Shown: one piece after another, positions 7,833-17,500 of the stretch
How the letters are laid out: each line of letters begins with the position of its first letter
How positions within the stretch are numbered: position 1 is the first letter of the stretch
Origin: Bacteroidales bacterium
GTDB taxonomy: Bacteria; Bacteroidota; Bacteroidia; Bacteroidales; Prolixibacteraceae
Assembly: GCA_015654795.1 (NCBI GenBank)
Contig: JAATGF010000126.1
Coordinates: 1-37,950, forward strand
Direction: 5' to 3'
DNA length: 37,950 nt
Translations under genes and position numbers: made by a program
The notes under the pieces: model-generated
Told to the model about the DNA's origin: nothing
The model's database searches: none
The model's input: only the letters and a program-made list of their open reading frames with translations

Positions 7833-9149
7833 ATGCCGCTGATTATTATTATTGCCGGAATAGTACTCCTTTTTGTACTGATAAGTATTTATAAAATCAG
7901 TGCATTCCTTGCCCTGATAATCACCTCTTTTGCTGTGGGTTTACTCAACAGCATGGAGCCAATGGTAATTTTGGAATCCATCACCTCGGGACTTGGAAGT
8001 ACGATGGGCAGTCTTGCCCTGATTATTGTTTTTGGCGCAATGCTCGGAAAACTACTCGAAGAGAGTGGTGCGGCTTACCAGATTACGAATAAACTTGTCG
8101 ATCTCTTTGGTCTTGCCAAGATCCAGATCGCCATTGTGATCACAGGTTTTCTGGTTGGTCTGCCAATGATTTATAATGCCGGTTTTCTTGTATTGATTCC
8201 ACTTATTTATGCACTTGCTGCCTCAACCAAATTACCGCTTATCTATCTTGGACTCCCATTGTGTGCGGCACTTTCGGTAACCCACGGATTTCTTCCTCCT
8301 CACCCTGCTCCAACTTCAATTGCCTTTATATTTCATGCGAATCCTAATCTGACTTTGATGTACGGAATGATAGTTGCAATTCCCAGTATTATCATTGCAG
8401 GCCCTTTACTATCAAGATTTTATACCAACTGGAAGCTTACTCCCCCCAAAGAATTGTTTGTTGCCCGTGAATTTACAAAAGAAGAGTTACCATCGCTATC
8501 TGCAAGTCTGTTCACTGCAGTAAGTCCGATCATTCTGATGTTATCAGGAGCCATTATTCAGATGGTTATCCCAGCCGAAAACAGCAATGTCAAGATACTC
8601 AAGTTTATCAGCGATCCGACCGTTGCACTATTCTTTGCTGTATTCATCGGAATTTATCTGCTTGGGATAAGGAAGAAAAGAAAGATGTCGGATCTGATGA
8701 AAACATTATCCGATTCGGCATCAGGTATCGCGATGATATTATTGATCATTGCTTCGGGCGGGGCATTCAAACAAGTGCTCGTTGATAGTGGAACAGCCGA
8801 TTATATTAAAGTGATTGCAGGGGGATTCAACATGTCGCCCCTGGTATTAACCTGGAGTGTTGCTGCATTGATCCGCTTTTCGATTGGTTCCGCAACGGTC
8901 TCATGTATTACAGCGGCTGGTTTAACGTTACCATTGATCGCAGGAACCGGAGTTTCGCCGGAGTTAATGGTCATTGCAACAGGAGCCGGAAGCCTTATGT
9001 TCTCGCATTTTAACGATATCGGGTTCTGGATGTTCAAAGAATATTTTAATACATCGATTAAACAAACCTTCTTGGTCTGGACGGTGATGGAGACACTCAT
9101 TGGCATTATCGGATTAATCGGAGTATTGATTTTAAGCCATTTAATTTAA
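7833..9149 (+). CDS. GntP-family gluconate/sugar-acid permease
   Basis: A 438-residue inner-membrane protein, the normal length for GntP-family proton symporters. It has about 12 hydrophobic segments beginning at residue 3. Family-like stretches include LIIVFGAMLGKLLEESGAA, LVGLPMIYNAGFLVLIPL, and the loop SVTHGFLPPHPAPTSIAF with its conserved HPAP, plus ATGAGSLMFSHFNDIGFWM near the C-terminus. Characterised members import gluconate, idonate, fructuronate or related acids. It follows the AraC gene in the same direction but has its own 306-base upstream region. No gluconate kinase or dehydratase is present nearby, so the exact sugar acid is unknown. Confidence 0.9.
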   Translation: MPLIIIIAGIVLLFVLISIYKISAFLALIITSFAVGLLNSMEPMVILESITSGLGSTMGSLALIIVFGAMLGKLLEESGAAYQITNKLVDLFGLAKIQIAIVITGFLVGLPMIYNAGFLVLIPLIYALAASTKLPLIYLGLPLCAALSVTHGFLPPHPAPTSIAFIFHANPNLTLMYGMIVAIPSIIIAGPLLSRFYTNWKLTPPKELFVAREFTKEELPSLSASLFTAVSPIILMLSGAIIQMVIPAENSNVKILKFISDPTVALFFAVFIGIYLLGIRKKRKMSDLMKTLSDSASGIAMILLIIASGGAFKQVLVDSGTADYIKVIAGGFNMSPLVLTWSVAALIRFSIGSATVSCITAAGLTLPLIAGTGVSPELMVIATGAGSLMFSHFNDIGFWMFKEYFNTSIKQTFLVWTVMETLIGIIGLIGVLILSHLI

Positions 9150-9201
9150 TAAACCATGCGATAAATGTTTTCTCCTGTAGTTTCACCCGGCAGCCCTTGA
9201 G

Positions 9202-11913
9202 TTAAAGCCAGTCGATCGTTGGATTAACAACGTATATGCCCCTTTGCACCCTGCTGAATGTCATTTTGCAGTTCGGAAATTCAGCACGGTTGATCTCGTT
9301 CGAGGACAACACGCTGTTGATATATTGACGTTTCTTGCGATAGGGCGGTAATATTTCATCAGGAATCAACTCCGCATACCTGACCATAGCATCCATTGAA
9401 AAACAGGATAATTTCTTCTCGTCGGGAGTCCCTTTTTTAAAAATCGCTACGTCGCGGTGTATTTTATCAACACCGCGCATTAAGATAATCAACAGGTAGG
9501 CCATGCTGTGCGAATTGACCTGAAATTGGCGGTTAAAAGTCTCATAAATGAAACTATTGGGACAAATTGCTTTCCAGTAGCGTGTCAGGGCGGATGAAGC
9601 GGTGACGTGAGATTTCTTCTGAGCCCAATTTTGCATAAAGGCAGAAAGCAAATGATCGACTGCCATTTTGCCCGAAAAGTCTTTTTGAAGCAAGGAAGCG
9701 CGTTGCTGAATAAATTCGGTTACTATCTCGTCCTGCCCGTGCTGCAGCGCCAGCATCAAACCGGTCACACCTTCTTCCTCAACCCTAAAATCGATTCCAT
9801 ATTTCTTTACAAAAGTGAAGGCTTCCTTTTTGCGGCCCAACCTGATATTTTTAGCATATTCTTTTTTATCGTGTTTCAATTCTTTCATCAGTAAAATAGC
9901 ACGCTGGAATTGCAGCTGGGCTAACTGCTCTACCCAATCGTACCGCTGGTGGGTAACAGCGTATTGAAAGAGTTGTTTGCGTTCCTTTTTTACCGCACTT
10001 TCTTTTTGGAATGGATCGAGTGCCAATTGCCTGATCTGTTCCAATTGTTCCGGGCTCAGATATTCGTAACCCAGATATTTGGCCCTGATCTGTTCTGCCT
10101 GTTCGAATTTCCCTTGGTCATCAAGACGTTGAGCTTCAGCGAGCCACTCATCAAGGGTTGATTTCACTTCAGCCACCTTTACCTCTTCTTTGGTTTCCCG
10201 CATTTGCAGTAGTTGCAAAGCCGGATGCGCGGACTGTTTTTCGAAAATATAAATGTTTTTCACCGCGCGGGTTATGGCCACGTACAGCGAATTGATGTAG
10301 AATTTATAAATTTCCGCATCTTTGTCGTGTTTGTTGGCTGAACGGTTGTATATCAATTCCTCTTTTAGCAGATCAGTGGAGGTTACCCCTTTTATTATTT
10401 CGCGAAATTCGGCTTCGTGGCTTGAAACGAAATTTAATAAGATAACATTTTCGTATTCCAATCCTTTGGCTTCCTGTACGCTGAACACCAACGGCGTTTT
10501 AAAAAAACGCCGGGCATCGCTTTTTTGTTCGTTGCCGGGTACGATCACCGCATAGCGGGTACTATTTTGTGTCCGCCGGTTGAGTTCGTTTTTCTTTTTA
10601 TCCTCGTCAGGAAATAGCAAAACTTCTCCCTTGTTTTTGCTCACGGTGCCAATCAGGTAGTTACTTTCGCGGTCGATAGAACCAAAACGCGTAATTTTAA
10701 TCTTGAGCAGGTTGTTGCCCAGCTCCACTACATTTAAACTGTTGCGGTAATTGGTTTGCAGTATCTCGATCTGCCTTTCGTGATCACCGGTTTCGTAGAA
10801 AAAGCTTTTCACTTTGCTCCACGAAAAAAAGTTCGGGTGGACAATCTGATTGCTGTCGCCGGTGAGGATAAAATGGTTCTTCTGTTTGAGTGATTGCAGG
10901 ATAGATTTTAGTTGAATATTGGTAATGTCCTGAACCTCATCCACCACGATATAGTCATAACGGGGTTTGATTTTTTCCAGGTATTGAAAACATAAAAGGT
11001 TACTGTCATACAAATTGCTTTCATTGAGCCAATCCATATATTTCAGGAAAAGCGGGTAGAGCCGCTCGCGTTCGGCAATGGAAAAGATAGACTGTTTTAC
11101 ACCCAAATCCAAATATTCCTTCTGTGACAACCATGCGGTATGAACAGGCGAACCGGTAATTACACCTTTAAATTCCTCGAACACCCGGTACGGTTCGTTG
11201 ATCCTCACAGACTGAGCATAGCGGGAAAACCAACTGTCGAATTGACGGAAAGTAACCTCCGTACCTCGCGGCTTTTCCCAGCTCGACAGATAATTGTGGA
11301 GCGACAAGAACTCAACTTCCTGTTTCTCGTTATCAAAACCGCTTGAATAGTAAATCGTTGACGCGCTATCAACCAGAAATTTCGAGAGCGAAATGTAGGC
11401 GATTTCGCCGGGCAGCTCTTTGAGTTTCTCGAGTACCAGGGCCGTTTTGCCGCTTCCTGCCGATCCGACTATAATTAGCGGGGGAAAGAGCGAATAAATG
11501 GAATTCTGCAAATTGTCAAATGAGATAAACTTATTGAGCAAGTGTATTTTGCGCGACTTTGGATTGAGAAAGATCAGATCGTTACCCCCAGCATCAATTT
11601 CATCCCGAGATTGTACGGGCATGAATTTTTCTTCGTCACCAATGACAGCGTCGCGCAAGAAGCGGCTTTGGGCATAGTTATGATTTTTAATTACTTCCAG
11701 TAACAGAAGGTATTTCTGGTTTTCGTAATTAGCATAGGTGAAGAGCAGCCTGTCCCTTATATCCAGTCTGGCGCGATAAAAACCATTATTAGGCATTTTT
11801 CGTACATCGGCGCTTTTAAAATCCCCTTCCTGCAATTGCTTTAACGTCTTGGCGTAGGTCTTCTCTACTGATTGAATATTCAATTCATTGAGGTATAATA
11901 CGGGTAACTTCAT
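9202..11913 (-). CDS. RelE-like domain fused to UvrD-type SF1 helicase with ankyrin-like C-terminus
   Basis: A 903-residue cytoplasmic protein. Residues about 15-88 look like a RelE/ParE toxin fold: a helix pair, then GFYRARLDIRDRLLFTY and LLEVIKNHNY with Arg47, Arg49, Arg53, His78 and Tyr80 in RelE-like places. The helicase core has Walker A GSAGSGKT (150-157), Walker B VVDEVQD (323-329), motif III TGDSNQ (351-356), TNYR (387-390), QEAKGLEYENV (480-490) and motif VI YVAITRA (544-550). After a charged helical region, residues about 690-760 resemble ankyrin repeats (GVTGLMLALQHGQDEIVTEF). The N- and C-terminal calls are less certain than the helicase. It is monocistronic as seen here, with a 0.5 kb upstream gap. 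A DNA repair or phage-defence role is possible but inferred. Confidence 0.85.
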   Translation of the reverse strand: MKLPVLYLNELNIQSVEKTYAKTLKQLQEGDFKSADVRKMPNNGFYRARLDIRDRLLFTYANYENQKYLLLLEVIKNHNYAQSRFLRDAVIGDEEKFMPVQSRDEIDAGGNDLIFLNPKSRKIHLLNKFISFDNLQNSIYSLFPPLIIVGSAGSGKTALVLEKLKELPGEIAYISLSKFLVDSASTIYYSSGFDNEKQEVEFLSLHNYLSSWEKPRGTEVTFRQFDSWFSRYAQSVRINEPYRVFEEFKGVITGSPVHTAWLSQKEYLDLGVKQSIFSIAERERLYPLFLKYMDWLNESNLYDSNLLCFQYLEKIKPRYDYIVVDEVQDITNIQLKSILQSLKQKNHFILTGDSNQIVHPNFFSWSKVKSFFYETGDHERQIEILQTNYRNSLNVVELGNNLLKIKITRFGSIDRESNYLIGTVSKNKGEVLLFPDEDKKKNELNRRTQNSTRYAVIVPGNEQKSDARRFFKTPLVFSVQEAKGLEYENVILLNFVSSHEAEFREIIKGVTSTDLLKEELIYNRSANKHDKDAEIYKFYINSLYVAITRAVKNIYIFEKQSAHPALQLLQMRETKEEVKVAEVKSTLDEWLAEAQRLDDQGKFEQAEQIRAKYLGYEYLSPEQLEQIRQLALDPFQKESAVKKERKQLFQYAVTHQRYDWVEQLAQLQFQRAILLMKELKHDKKEYAKNIRLGRKKEAFTFVKKYGIDFRVEEEGVTGLMLALQHGQDEIVTEFIQQRASLLQKDFSGKMAVDHLLSAFMQNWAQKKSHVTASSALTRYWKAICPNSFIYETFNRQFQVNSHSMAYLLIILMRGVDKIHRDVAIFKKGTPDEKKLSCFSMDAMVRYAELIPDEILPPYRKKRQYINSVLSSNEINRAEFPNCKMTFSRVQRGIYVVNPTIDWL

Positions 11914-12194
11914 AGATTGGCAGATAATTAAAATTCACAAGGATTTATTCATGTACAAAGAAAATGTCTTTTTACTACGTTTCCTACGATTCACCCTTTT
12001 CTATTTTCGCAATTTATTTATTAATAAGCAAAAAAAATTAGAATAAGCAACGATTCAGTGAATAGAATTTTTTAAGGTCATCATCAAAAGATGATCCAAT
12101 AAAGACATAGCGGTAGCTTTTGGCGAAAAATAAAAGAATTTCTTGAAACCAACTATCCCCGAGGCAGAGCCATAGGGGTATTACGCTGGTTTCA

Positions 12195-12213
12195 TTTTGA
12201 CCCTAGGTCAAAA
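12195..12213. promoter_or_regulatory. Perfect palindrome TTTTGACC-CTA-GGTCAAAA
   Basis: Two 8-bp arms are exact reverse complements around a 3-base centre. The TTGACC..GGTCAA form is typical of a dimeric repressor operator. It is 282 bases upstream of the helicase start codon and 224 bases upstream of the sigma factor start, so it could serve either gene. Confidence 0.5.
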
Positions 12214-12351
12214 ACCGAAATTCTGTGTTTAGATCCCCGCTTACGAGAGAAAACTTACAGGACCCCCCCCAGGAATTCTTTTTGATTAAAAACATAAGAA
12301 TAAGTTTTCTTTTCATTAACTTCCGAATTAAAAGCCTGTTGATTAATACAA

Positions 12352-12414
12352 GGATGTCAAAAAAAACAATGGATGTCAAAAATTATTAAACTCAACAGAA
12401 AATGACTAATATTG
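12352..12414 (+). promoter_or_regulatory. Direct repeats GGATGTCAAAAA plus -7-like box upstream of the sigma gene
   Basis: GGATGTCAAAAA occurs at 12352-12363 and again at 12371-12382, a 19-base period (nearly two helical turns, same face). TAATATTG at 12407-12414 differs from TAnnTTTG at one base and lies 23 bases before the TTG start codon of the sigma gene. The arrangement suggests an activator or repressor binding as two monomers just upstream of the promoter. Confidence 0.45.
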
Positions 12415-12436
12415 AACCCACAAACGACACGACTAA

Positions 12437-12973
12437 TTGTACAATACAGATGATATATTTTTAGGTATAAGGCATGGTGATTATAACAGTTTTAATCATC
12501 TGTTTTTCTGCTATTATGGGCGGCTTTGTGTTTATGTTTCAGAAATTATCAAAGATGATTTTGCTTCTGAAGATATTGTACAGGAGCTTTTTATTAAGCT
12601 CTGGGCCAACCGTGAAAGAATTGAAGTAAGGGAAAATATTGCCAGTTACCTGTTCAAATCTTCAAAAAATGCGGCGTTAAATTATTTAAGGAGCGAAAAA
12701 AGCAAAAAAAACGCCTTAGAAAAGATTCCTTTTGATATATCACGGTTAGATGATGATGATTTAGAACATGATAAAATTCTTTCCGCTTTGGAGAAATGTA
12801 TAAATCAATTACCTGCACGAAGCAAAGAGGTATTTCTTTTACATCGTTTTGAGGGATTGAAGCAAAAAGAGATTTCTGAAAAATTAAATATTTCTATTCA
12901 GACAATCAAAAACCAAATCTGGAAATCTCTGCAATTCCTTAAGTCATGTATTGAGCGTAAAAAGGTATTGTGA
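12437..12973 (+). CDS. ECF-type RNA polymerase sigma factor (FecI-like)
   Basis: A 178-residue protein of normal ECF length. Region 2 covers about residues 10-82 (FNHLFFCYYGRLCVY, then DIVQELFIKLWANRE, then YLFKSSKNAALNYLR). Region 4 covers about 115-172 (INQLPARSKEVFLLHRFEG, then QKEISEKLNISIQTIKNQ as the helix-turn-helix). The frame starts at a TTG directly after a TAA at 12434-12436 and no in-frame ATG follows early enough, so TTG is the probable start. It gives the usual short N-terminus DDIFLGIRHGD. The FecR-type anti-sigma gene follows after 424 bases, then SusC. This sigma should direct transcription of the SusCD locus when released by the anti-sigma. Confidence 0.93.
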   Translation: MYNTDDIFLGIRHGDYNSFNHLFFCYYGRLCVYVSEIIKDDFASEDIVQELFIKLWANRERIEVRENIASYLFKSSKNAALNYLRSEKSKKNALEKIPFDISRLDDDDLEHDKILSALEKCINQLPARSKEVFLLHRFEGLKQKEISEKLNISIQTIKNQIWKSLQFLKSCIERKKVL

Positions 12974-13397
12974 CGCTTTTTTAAAAACCTGAAATCTCAA
13001 AAGATCCTGATTTGCCTCATGGAGAGAACCAGTAATTTGTGAGATTTTAATAACCCGCTCTCTGTCTGGAATGCAGAAAACAATTTAGCATTGTGTTGTA
13101 CATGAGGTTAATACATTTCATTAAAAATATTTTATTATTTATACATCAGTTTATAGAATTTTCGAATAGGACTTCTCTGTTTTTATTGTGTCATACAATA
13201 AATGAACCCAATCAATGAATCCGACGATCAATCTCTTTGTGTATAAAGTAGAAGTTCACGTGTTAAGGTGTCCTACCTTTTTAAGGTTTGGACGCCTTTG
13301 GGAGCGCGAAGCATTCTGTTTTAAAAATAATATGATTTTCAATAGTACCTTTTGATTTTTAAAGTGTCATCCTTAAAACTAACTGTTATGGAAATGC
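12974..13397. other. Long sigma-to-anti-sigma spacer with stem-loops
   Basis: A 424-base gap where such gene pairs usually lie close together. No coding frame stands out. TTTATTGT at 13182-13189 and ACAATAAA at 13195-13202 are perfect 8-bp inverted arms around GTCAT. A nested hairpin sits at 13265-13298. A separate promoter for the anti-sigma gene or a small RNA is possible, but no TAnnTTTG box is convincing. Confidence 0.5.
13265..13298 (+). promoter_or_regulatory. Nested stem-loop in the anti-sigma leader
   Basis: AAGGTGTCC (13265-13273) pairs with GGACGCCTT (13290-13298) with one G-U pair, and inside it ACCTT pairs with AAGGT around a TTT loop. The two stems are separated only by a T/TT internal bulge, giving about 14 paired bases in 34. 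No T run follows, so it is not a simple terminator. It is 99 bases upstream of the anti-sigma ATG. Confidence 0.6.
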
Positions 13398-14369
13398 ATG
13401 AAAAAATTAGGCATTAAACTCGTTGATCATTTTTATACTGGTAGTGAATTGCGTGAAGAACCCGAATTGGAGGAGTGGTACAAATCATCGGATGAGAACA
13501 AACTTATATACGAGAATTATCGGAGGATTTGGCTCGGATGTATTGAGCTTGCCCAAAGAAAGAAGTTCAATGCTGAAATTGCATGGACAAATATAAATAA
13601 AAAGATTTCAGTTCAAACCACCACAAAACGAACAATTCATAATGCAGTCTATGTCGTAATTGGAATGGCCGCATCATTGTTGATCACTTTAGGTCTGGCT
13701 TTTTACACAAATATGTTTTTCATAAAAAATGAAACACTCCAATTATCAACCAGTCTTGGTAGCCGTTCTTCAATAGTTTTACCCGATGGTACAAGTGTAA
13801 CATTAAATGCCGGGACTCATTTGGAGTACAGTTATGACAATTTAAATAAAATAAGGGATGTTAAGTTTGATGGAGAAGGTTATTTTGAGGTAGCCAAAAA
13901 CAGAAATCCATTTATTGTTCATACGCCGAATGGCCTAAAGCTTAAAGTACTTGGTACAAAATTCAGTTTAACTGCTTATTCTAAGGACAAAACAATTAAA
14001 ACAACTTTGGTTGAAGGGAAAGTCGAGTTAAATACTCCTGATAATAAAAAGCTTTTATTAATCCCGGGTCAGATGGCCACTTATAATGACGCAACAAAAG
14101 AACTCCAATATTCAAACGGACAACTATACCAAAATTTAGGCTGGCTGGACAATAAACTTTACCTGGATAACACGTCACTTCAGGAAGTATGTACGATATT
14201 GGAACGCTGGTATAATGTAAAAATTATAATAGAGAAAGATGAACTTTCCAACAAAATACATTATACCGGGGTGCTACGTGAAGAAACTATTGTCGATGTT
14301 CTTGATGCTCTTTGTAAATTAAGTGAGATCAGATATCAAGTAAATGGTAAAGCAATCATTATTAAATAG
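13398..14369 (+). CDS. FecR-family anti-sigma factor
   Basis: A 323-residue inner-membrane protein. The cytoplasmic sigma-binding part is about residues 1-80 (ELEEWYKSSDENKLIYENY, then a Trp-containing helix). One transmembrane segment lies at about 82-108 (VIGMAASLLITLGLAFY). The periplasmic FecR domain covers about 113-205 with STSLGSRSSIVLPDGTSVTL and FDGEGYFEVAKN, and the C-terminal domain (DUF4974-like, about 250-322) has DNTSLQEVCTILERWYNV. The start at 13398 is used because two earlier ATGs (13388, 13394) are out of frame. It sits between the ECF sigma gene and a SusC with an STN domain, the standard trans-envelope arrangement in which the STN domain signals to FecR and frees the sigma factor. 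Confidence 0.93.
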   Translation: MKKLGIKLVDHFYTGSELREEPELEEWYKSSDENKLIYENYRRIWLGCIELAQRKKFNAEIAWTNINKKISVQTTTKRTIHNAVYVVIGMAASLLITLGLAFYTNMFFIKNETLQLSTSLGSRSSIVLPDGTSVTLNAGTHLEYSYDNLNKIRDVKFDGEGYFEVAKNRNPFIVHTPNGLKLKVLGTKFSLTAYSKDKTIKTTLVEGKVELNTPDNKKLLLIPGQMATYNDATKELQYSNGQLYQNLGWLDNKLYLDNTSLQEVCTILERWYNVKIIIEKDELSNKIHYTGVLREETIVDVLDALCKLSEIRYQVNGKAIIIK

Positions 14370-14414
14370 TAAACAATTGCCTATGATTAAATAAAAATCG
14401 ATAACAACCAAAAA

Positions 14415-14482
14415 ACGGGAAATGTTAGCCCATCCCCCGTCGTTTCAAATCATTAATCTAATGCTTGTAACATTAGGTATTA
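14415..14482 (+). promoter_or_regulatory. susC leader with two mutually exclusive stem-loops
   Basis: ACGGG (14415-14419) can pair with CCCGT (14436-14440), and TAATCTAATG (14454-14463) can pair with CATTAG..ATTA (14471-14482) around CTTGTAA. As an alternative, AATGTTA (14421-14427) is the exact reverse complement of TAACATT (14468-14474), which would disrupt the second stem. The last stem ends 24 bases before the susC ATG, close to the ribosome-binding region. A leader switch or sRNA target is plausible but not shown. Confidence 0.45.
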
Positions 14483-14506
14483 TTAATTCAAAAACATTGC
14501 AAATTT

Positions 14507-17500
14507 ATGAAAAATTCTCATGAAAGAGGAACAAATGTAGGAAGGTTTCTTCCAAAACTAATTCGTATTATGAAACTAACATTCATATTACTCACACTCT
14601 TTACTCTGCATGTTACCGCGACAGTATATTCGCAGGGCACTAAGATTACATTGAACATGGAGAATGTCTCAATAAAAGACGTGATGCAGAAAATTGAATC
14701 TCAAACTGATTTTCGTTTTATCTATGAAAACGAAAAAATTAACCTTGACAAAAAGATCAATATTGCAGTGAAAGAAAAAAATGTAGAGACTATTCTTGAC
14801 CAAATTTTTGACCTTGAAAAAATCAATTATTCCATTACAGAGAATAAACTGATCCTAATTAATCCATTAAAATCATCGTCAGACAGTCGAACAACTGAGA
14901 CCGTCAGAAATGCACAGCAACAAAAAAAGGTTTCCGGTAAAGTAACCGACTCATCTGGCGCTTCTCTTCCTGGTGTTTCAGTAGTGATAAAAGGCACTAC
15001 CTCCGGAGTAATCACAGATAATAGCGGTATTTACTCACTAACCAATATTCCTGAAAATTCAACTTTGCAGTTTTCATTTGTAGGAATGAAAAGCCAGGAA
15101 TTAAAAGTTGGAAGCAATTCAACGTTAAATGTTGTGATGGAAGACGAAGCAATTGGTCTCGAAGAGGTTGTTGCTATTGGTTATGGTACAGTTAAAAAGG
15201 AAACACTCACAGGCTCTGTAGCAAATATTACTTCAGCAAGCATTGTTTCTACAAAAAGTGAAAACCTTATCAGTAATATCCAGGGAAAAGTGTCGGGCCT
15301 TATGGTACGTCAGCTTACTGGAGAACCCGGTAAATTTAATAACTATGTAAGTATCCGCGGATTCGGAGCCCCGCTGGTAATCGTCGATGGAATTGTAAGA
15401 GACGGTACCGCTGATATGGCACAGATTAACTCGAATGACATCGAAAGCATGTCGGTTCTTAAAGATGCAGCTGCATCTATATATGGTATGAATGCTGCCA
15501 ATGGGGTTATTATCATTACTACAAAGAAAGGTTCAGAAGGGAAGGCTCAGTTTTCGTATTCAAACCTGGTTGGTATGAAAGGTGCAACCGGTATGGAAAA
15601 AACCGTTGATGCTTATACATATCGTGTAATGAAAAATGAAATGGACAGGAATTCGGGTACAACTGAAACCTATACTGCCGATATTCTGGAAAAATACAGA
15701 ACAAATACTCCTGGTTATCAGGATGTTGACTGGATAAAGCTAACACTCAAGCCACAGGTATTTCAGCAGTCTCATAACTTTTCCGTCAAAGGAGGCACCA
15801 AAGCAGTTAAATACTTCAACAGTTTTGGATACACTGAAGATAATGGTCTTTTAACAAGCGGAATACAGAATTATCGCCGTTATAATTTAAGATCGACAAC
15901 AACTGCAGATCTGGGAAAAAATCTTAAACTAAATGTGTCAGTAGCCGGACGTTTGGATAAAAAACAATCTCCACGCGAAGATTTTCTCTGGACATACAAA
16001 ACAATCATGGTCAATGACCGCGGTATAAACTACCATACGATAGCCAATGAAGATCATTTAAGCGTTATCAACCCTGAAAGCAAAAATGCATGGGCTCTGA
16101 TGAACCCTGATATGGATGGTTATAACCAGCAGAGAAATATCCAGTTCCAGTCAACTGTTGACCTGACTTATACATTCGAGAAGATTGCAGGCTTATCATT
16201 AATTGCAACCGGCGCTTTTGACGAAAATATCACAAACAGTTCATTTTTACAGAAATCCTATGATCTGTATGACTATTATACTGATCAGTTCGTTCAAAAA
16301 GTAGGATCAAATCAATATTCGAATACATTAGGCCTTTTCCAGAGATCAGTTGGCCGTCTCCAGGCAAACTATGTCAGGGCATTTGACAAACATAAGCTGA
16401 ATATATCAGGAATCGTTGAGCTCACTAGTACCCGCGGTGATGATATTATGGCAAAACGTCTTTATGCAGACTTTTTCACAAATGATATTATCGATCAGGG
16501 AACCTCAACAACAGCTTCGAACTCAGGAAAACGCTATTTTGGCAAATATGCTGCTTATATCGGCCGTGCAAATTATGATTACGCCGGCAAATACCTTCTA
16601 GAGGTAGTTGCAAGATATGATGGATCATACAGGTATGCAAAAGTGAATCGCTGGGCATTCTTTCCATCTGCCAGTCTTGGCTGGAGAATCTCAGAAGAAT
16701 CATTCATGAAAGACAATCTTCCTACTATATCCAATTTGAAGATCAGAGGATCTTATGGCGAAAGTGGTACCGATGCAGGTAATCCATTCAATTATTATTC
16801 AGCTTATACTGCATCAGTAACCAATAACAGTGTAAATGGATACGTATTTAACCCTGGCGCTTTAACCGTTTCTATGTTGGCACCTGGTGTTGTTAATGAT
16901 GATCTTACATGGGTCACTTCAAAAATAAGCAACATTGGTATTGACTTCGAGTTACTGAAAGGTAAAATTAGTGGTTCATTTGATCTCTTCCAGAGAAAAA
17001 ATGATGGTGTACTTGCAACACTCATTCAATCAGTACCAAATACATTCGGTGCAAGCTTCCCGCAGGCAAACGTCAACTCAAACATGAATAAAGGTTTTGA
17101 GATCTCATTGTCTCACAGGAATAAAATCGGAAATGATTTCAGTTATGGCATTACAGCTAACTTCACCTATTCTCGTCTCGAATACCTTCATAATGAAAAC
17201 GGTGGTTATTCAAGTTCCTGGAATTACTGGATAAACAGTAATACAAACCGGTACGCCGGCAAAATGGGACTTTATGAGTATAACGGACAATATACTTCTC
17301 TTGAGGAGTATGCTACAGCTCCTTTGCTTGGCGGCACAGCCGGTAACTCAAAAATGTTACCTGGCAGTTACAAGATCATCGATGTAAATGGTGATGGCAT
17401 TATCAACAGCAGTGACCAGACATATGATCATTGGACTTACGGTGCTAATGTTAACCCACCTAAACAGTATGGTCTGACTATTGATGCTTCATACAAGAAT

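Larger units (their letters stand above)
11914..12436. other. Gene-free region between divergent helicase and sigma genes
   Basis: No plausible gene. The region holds a stem ATCATC-AAAA-GATGAT at 12080-12095, a GC hairpin with internal loop at 12157-12178 (CCCC..GGC AGA GCC..GGGG), a perfect palindrome at 12195-12213, a C8 tract at 12263-12270, and paired repeats with a promoter-like box before the sigma gene. Some are listed separately. Confidence 0.5.
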
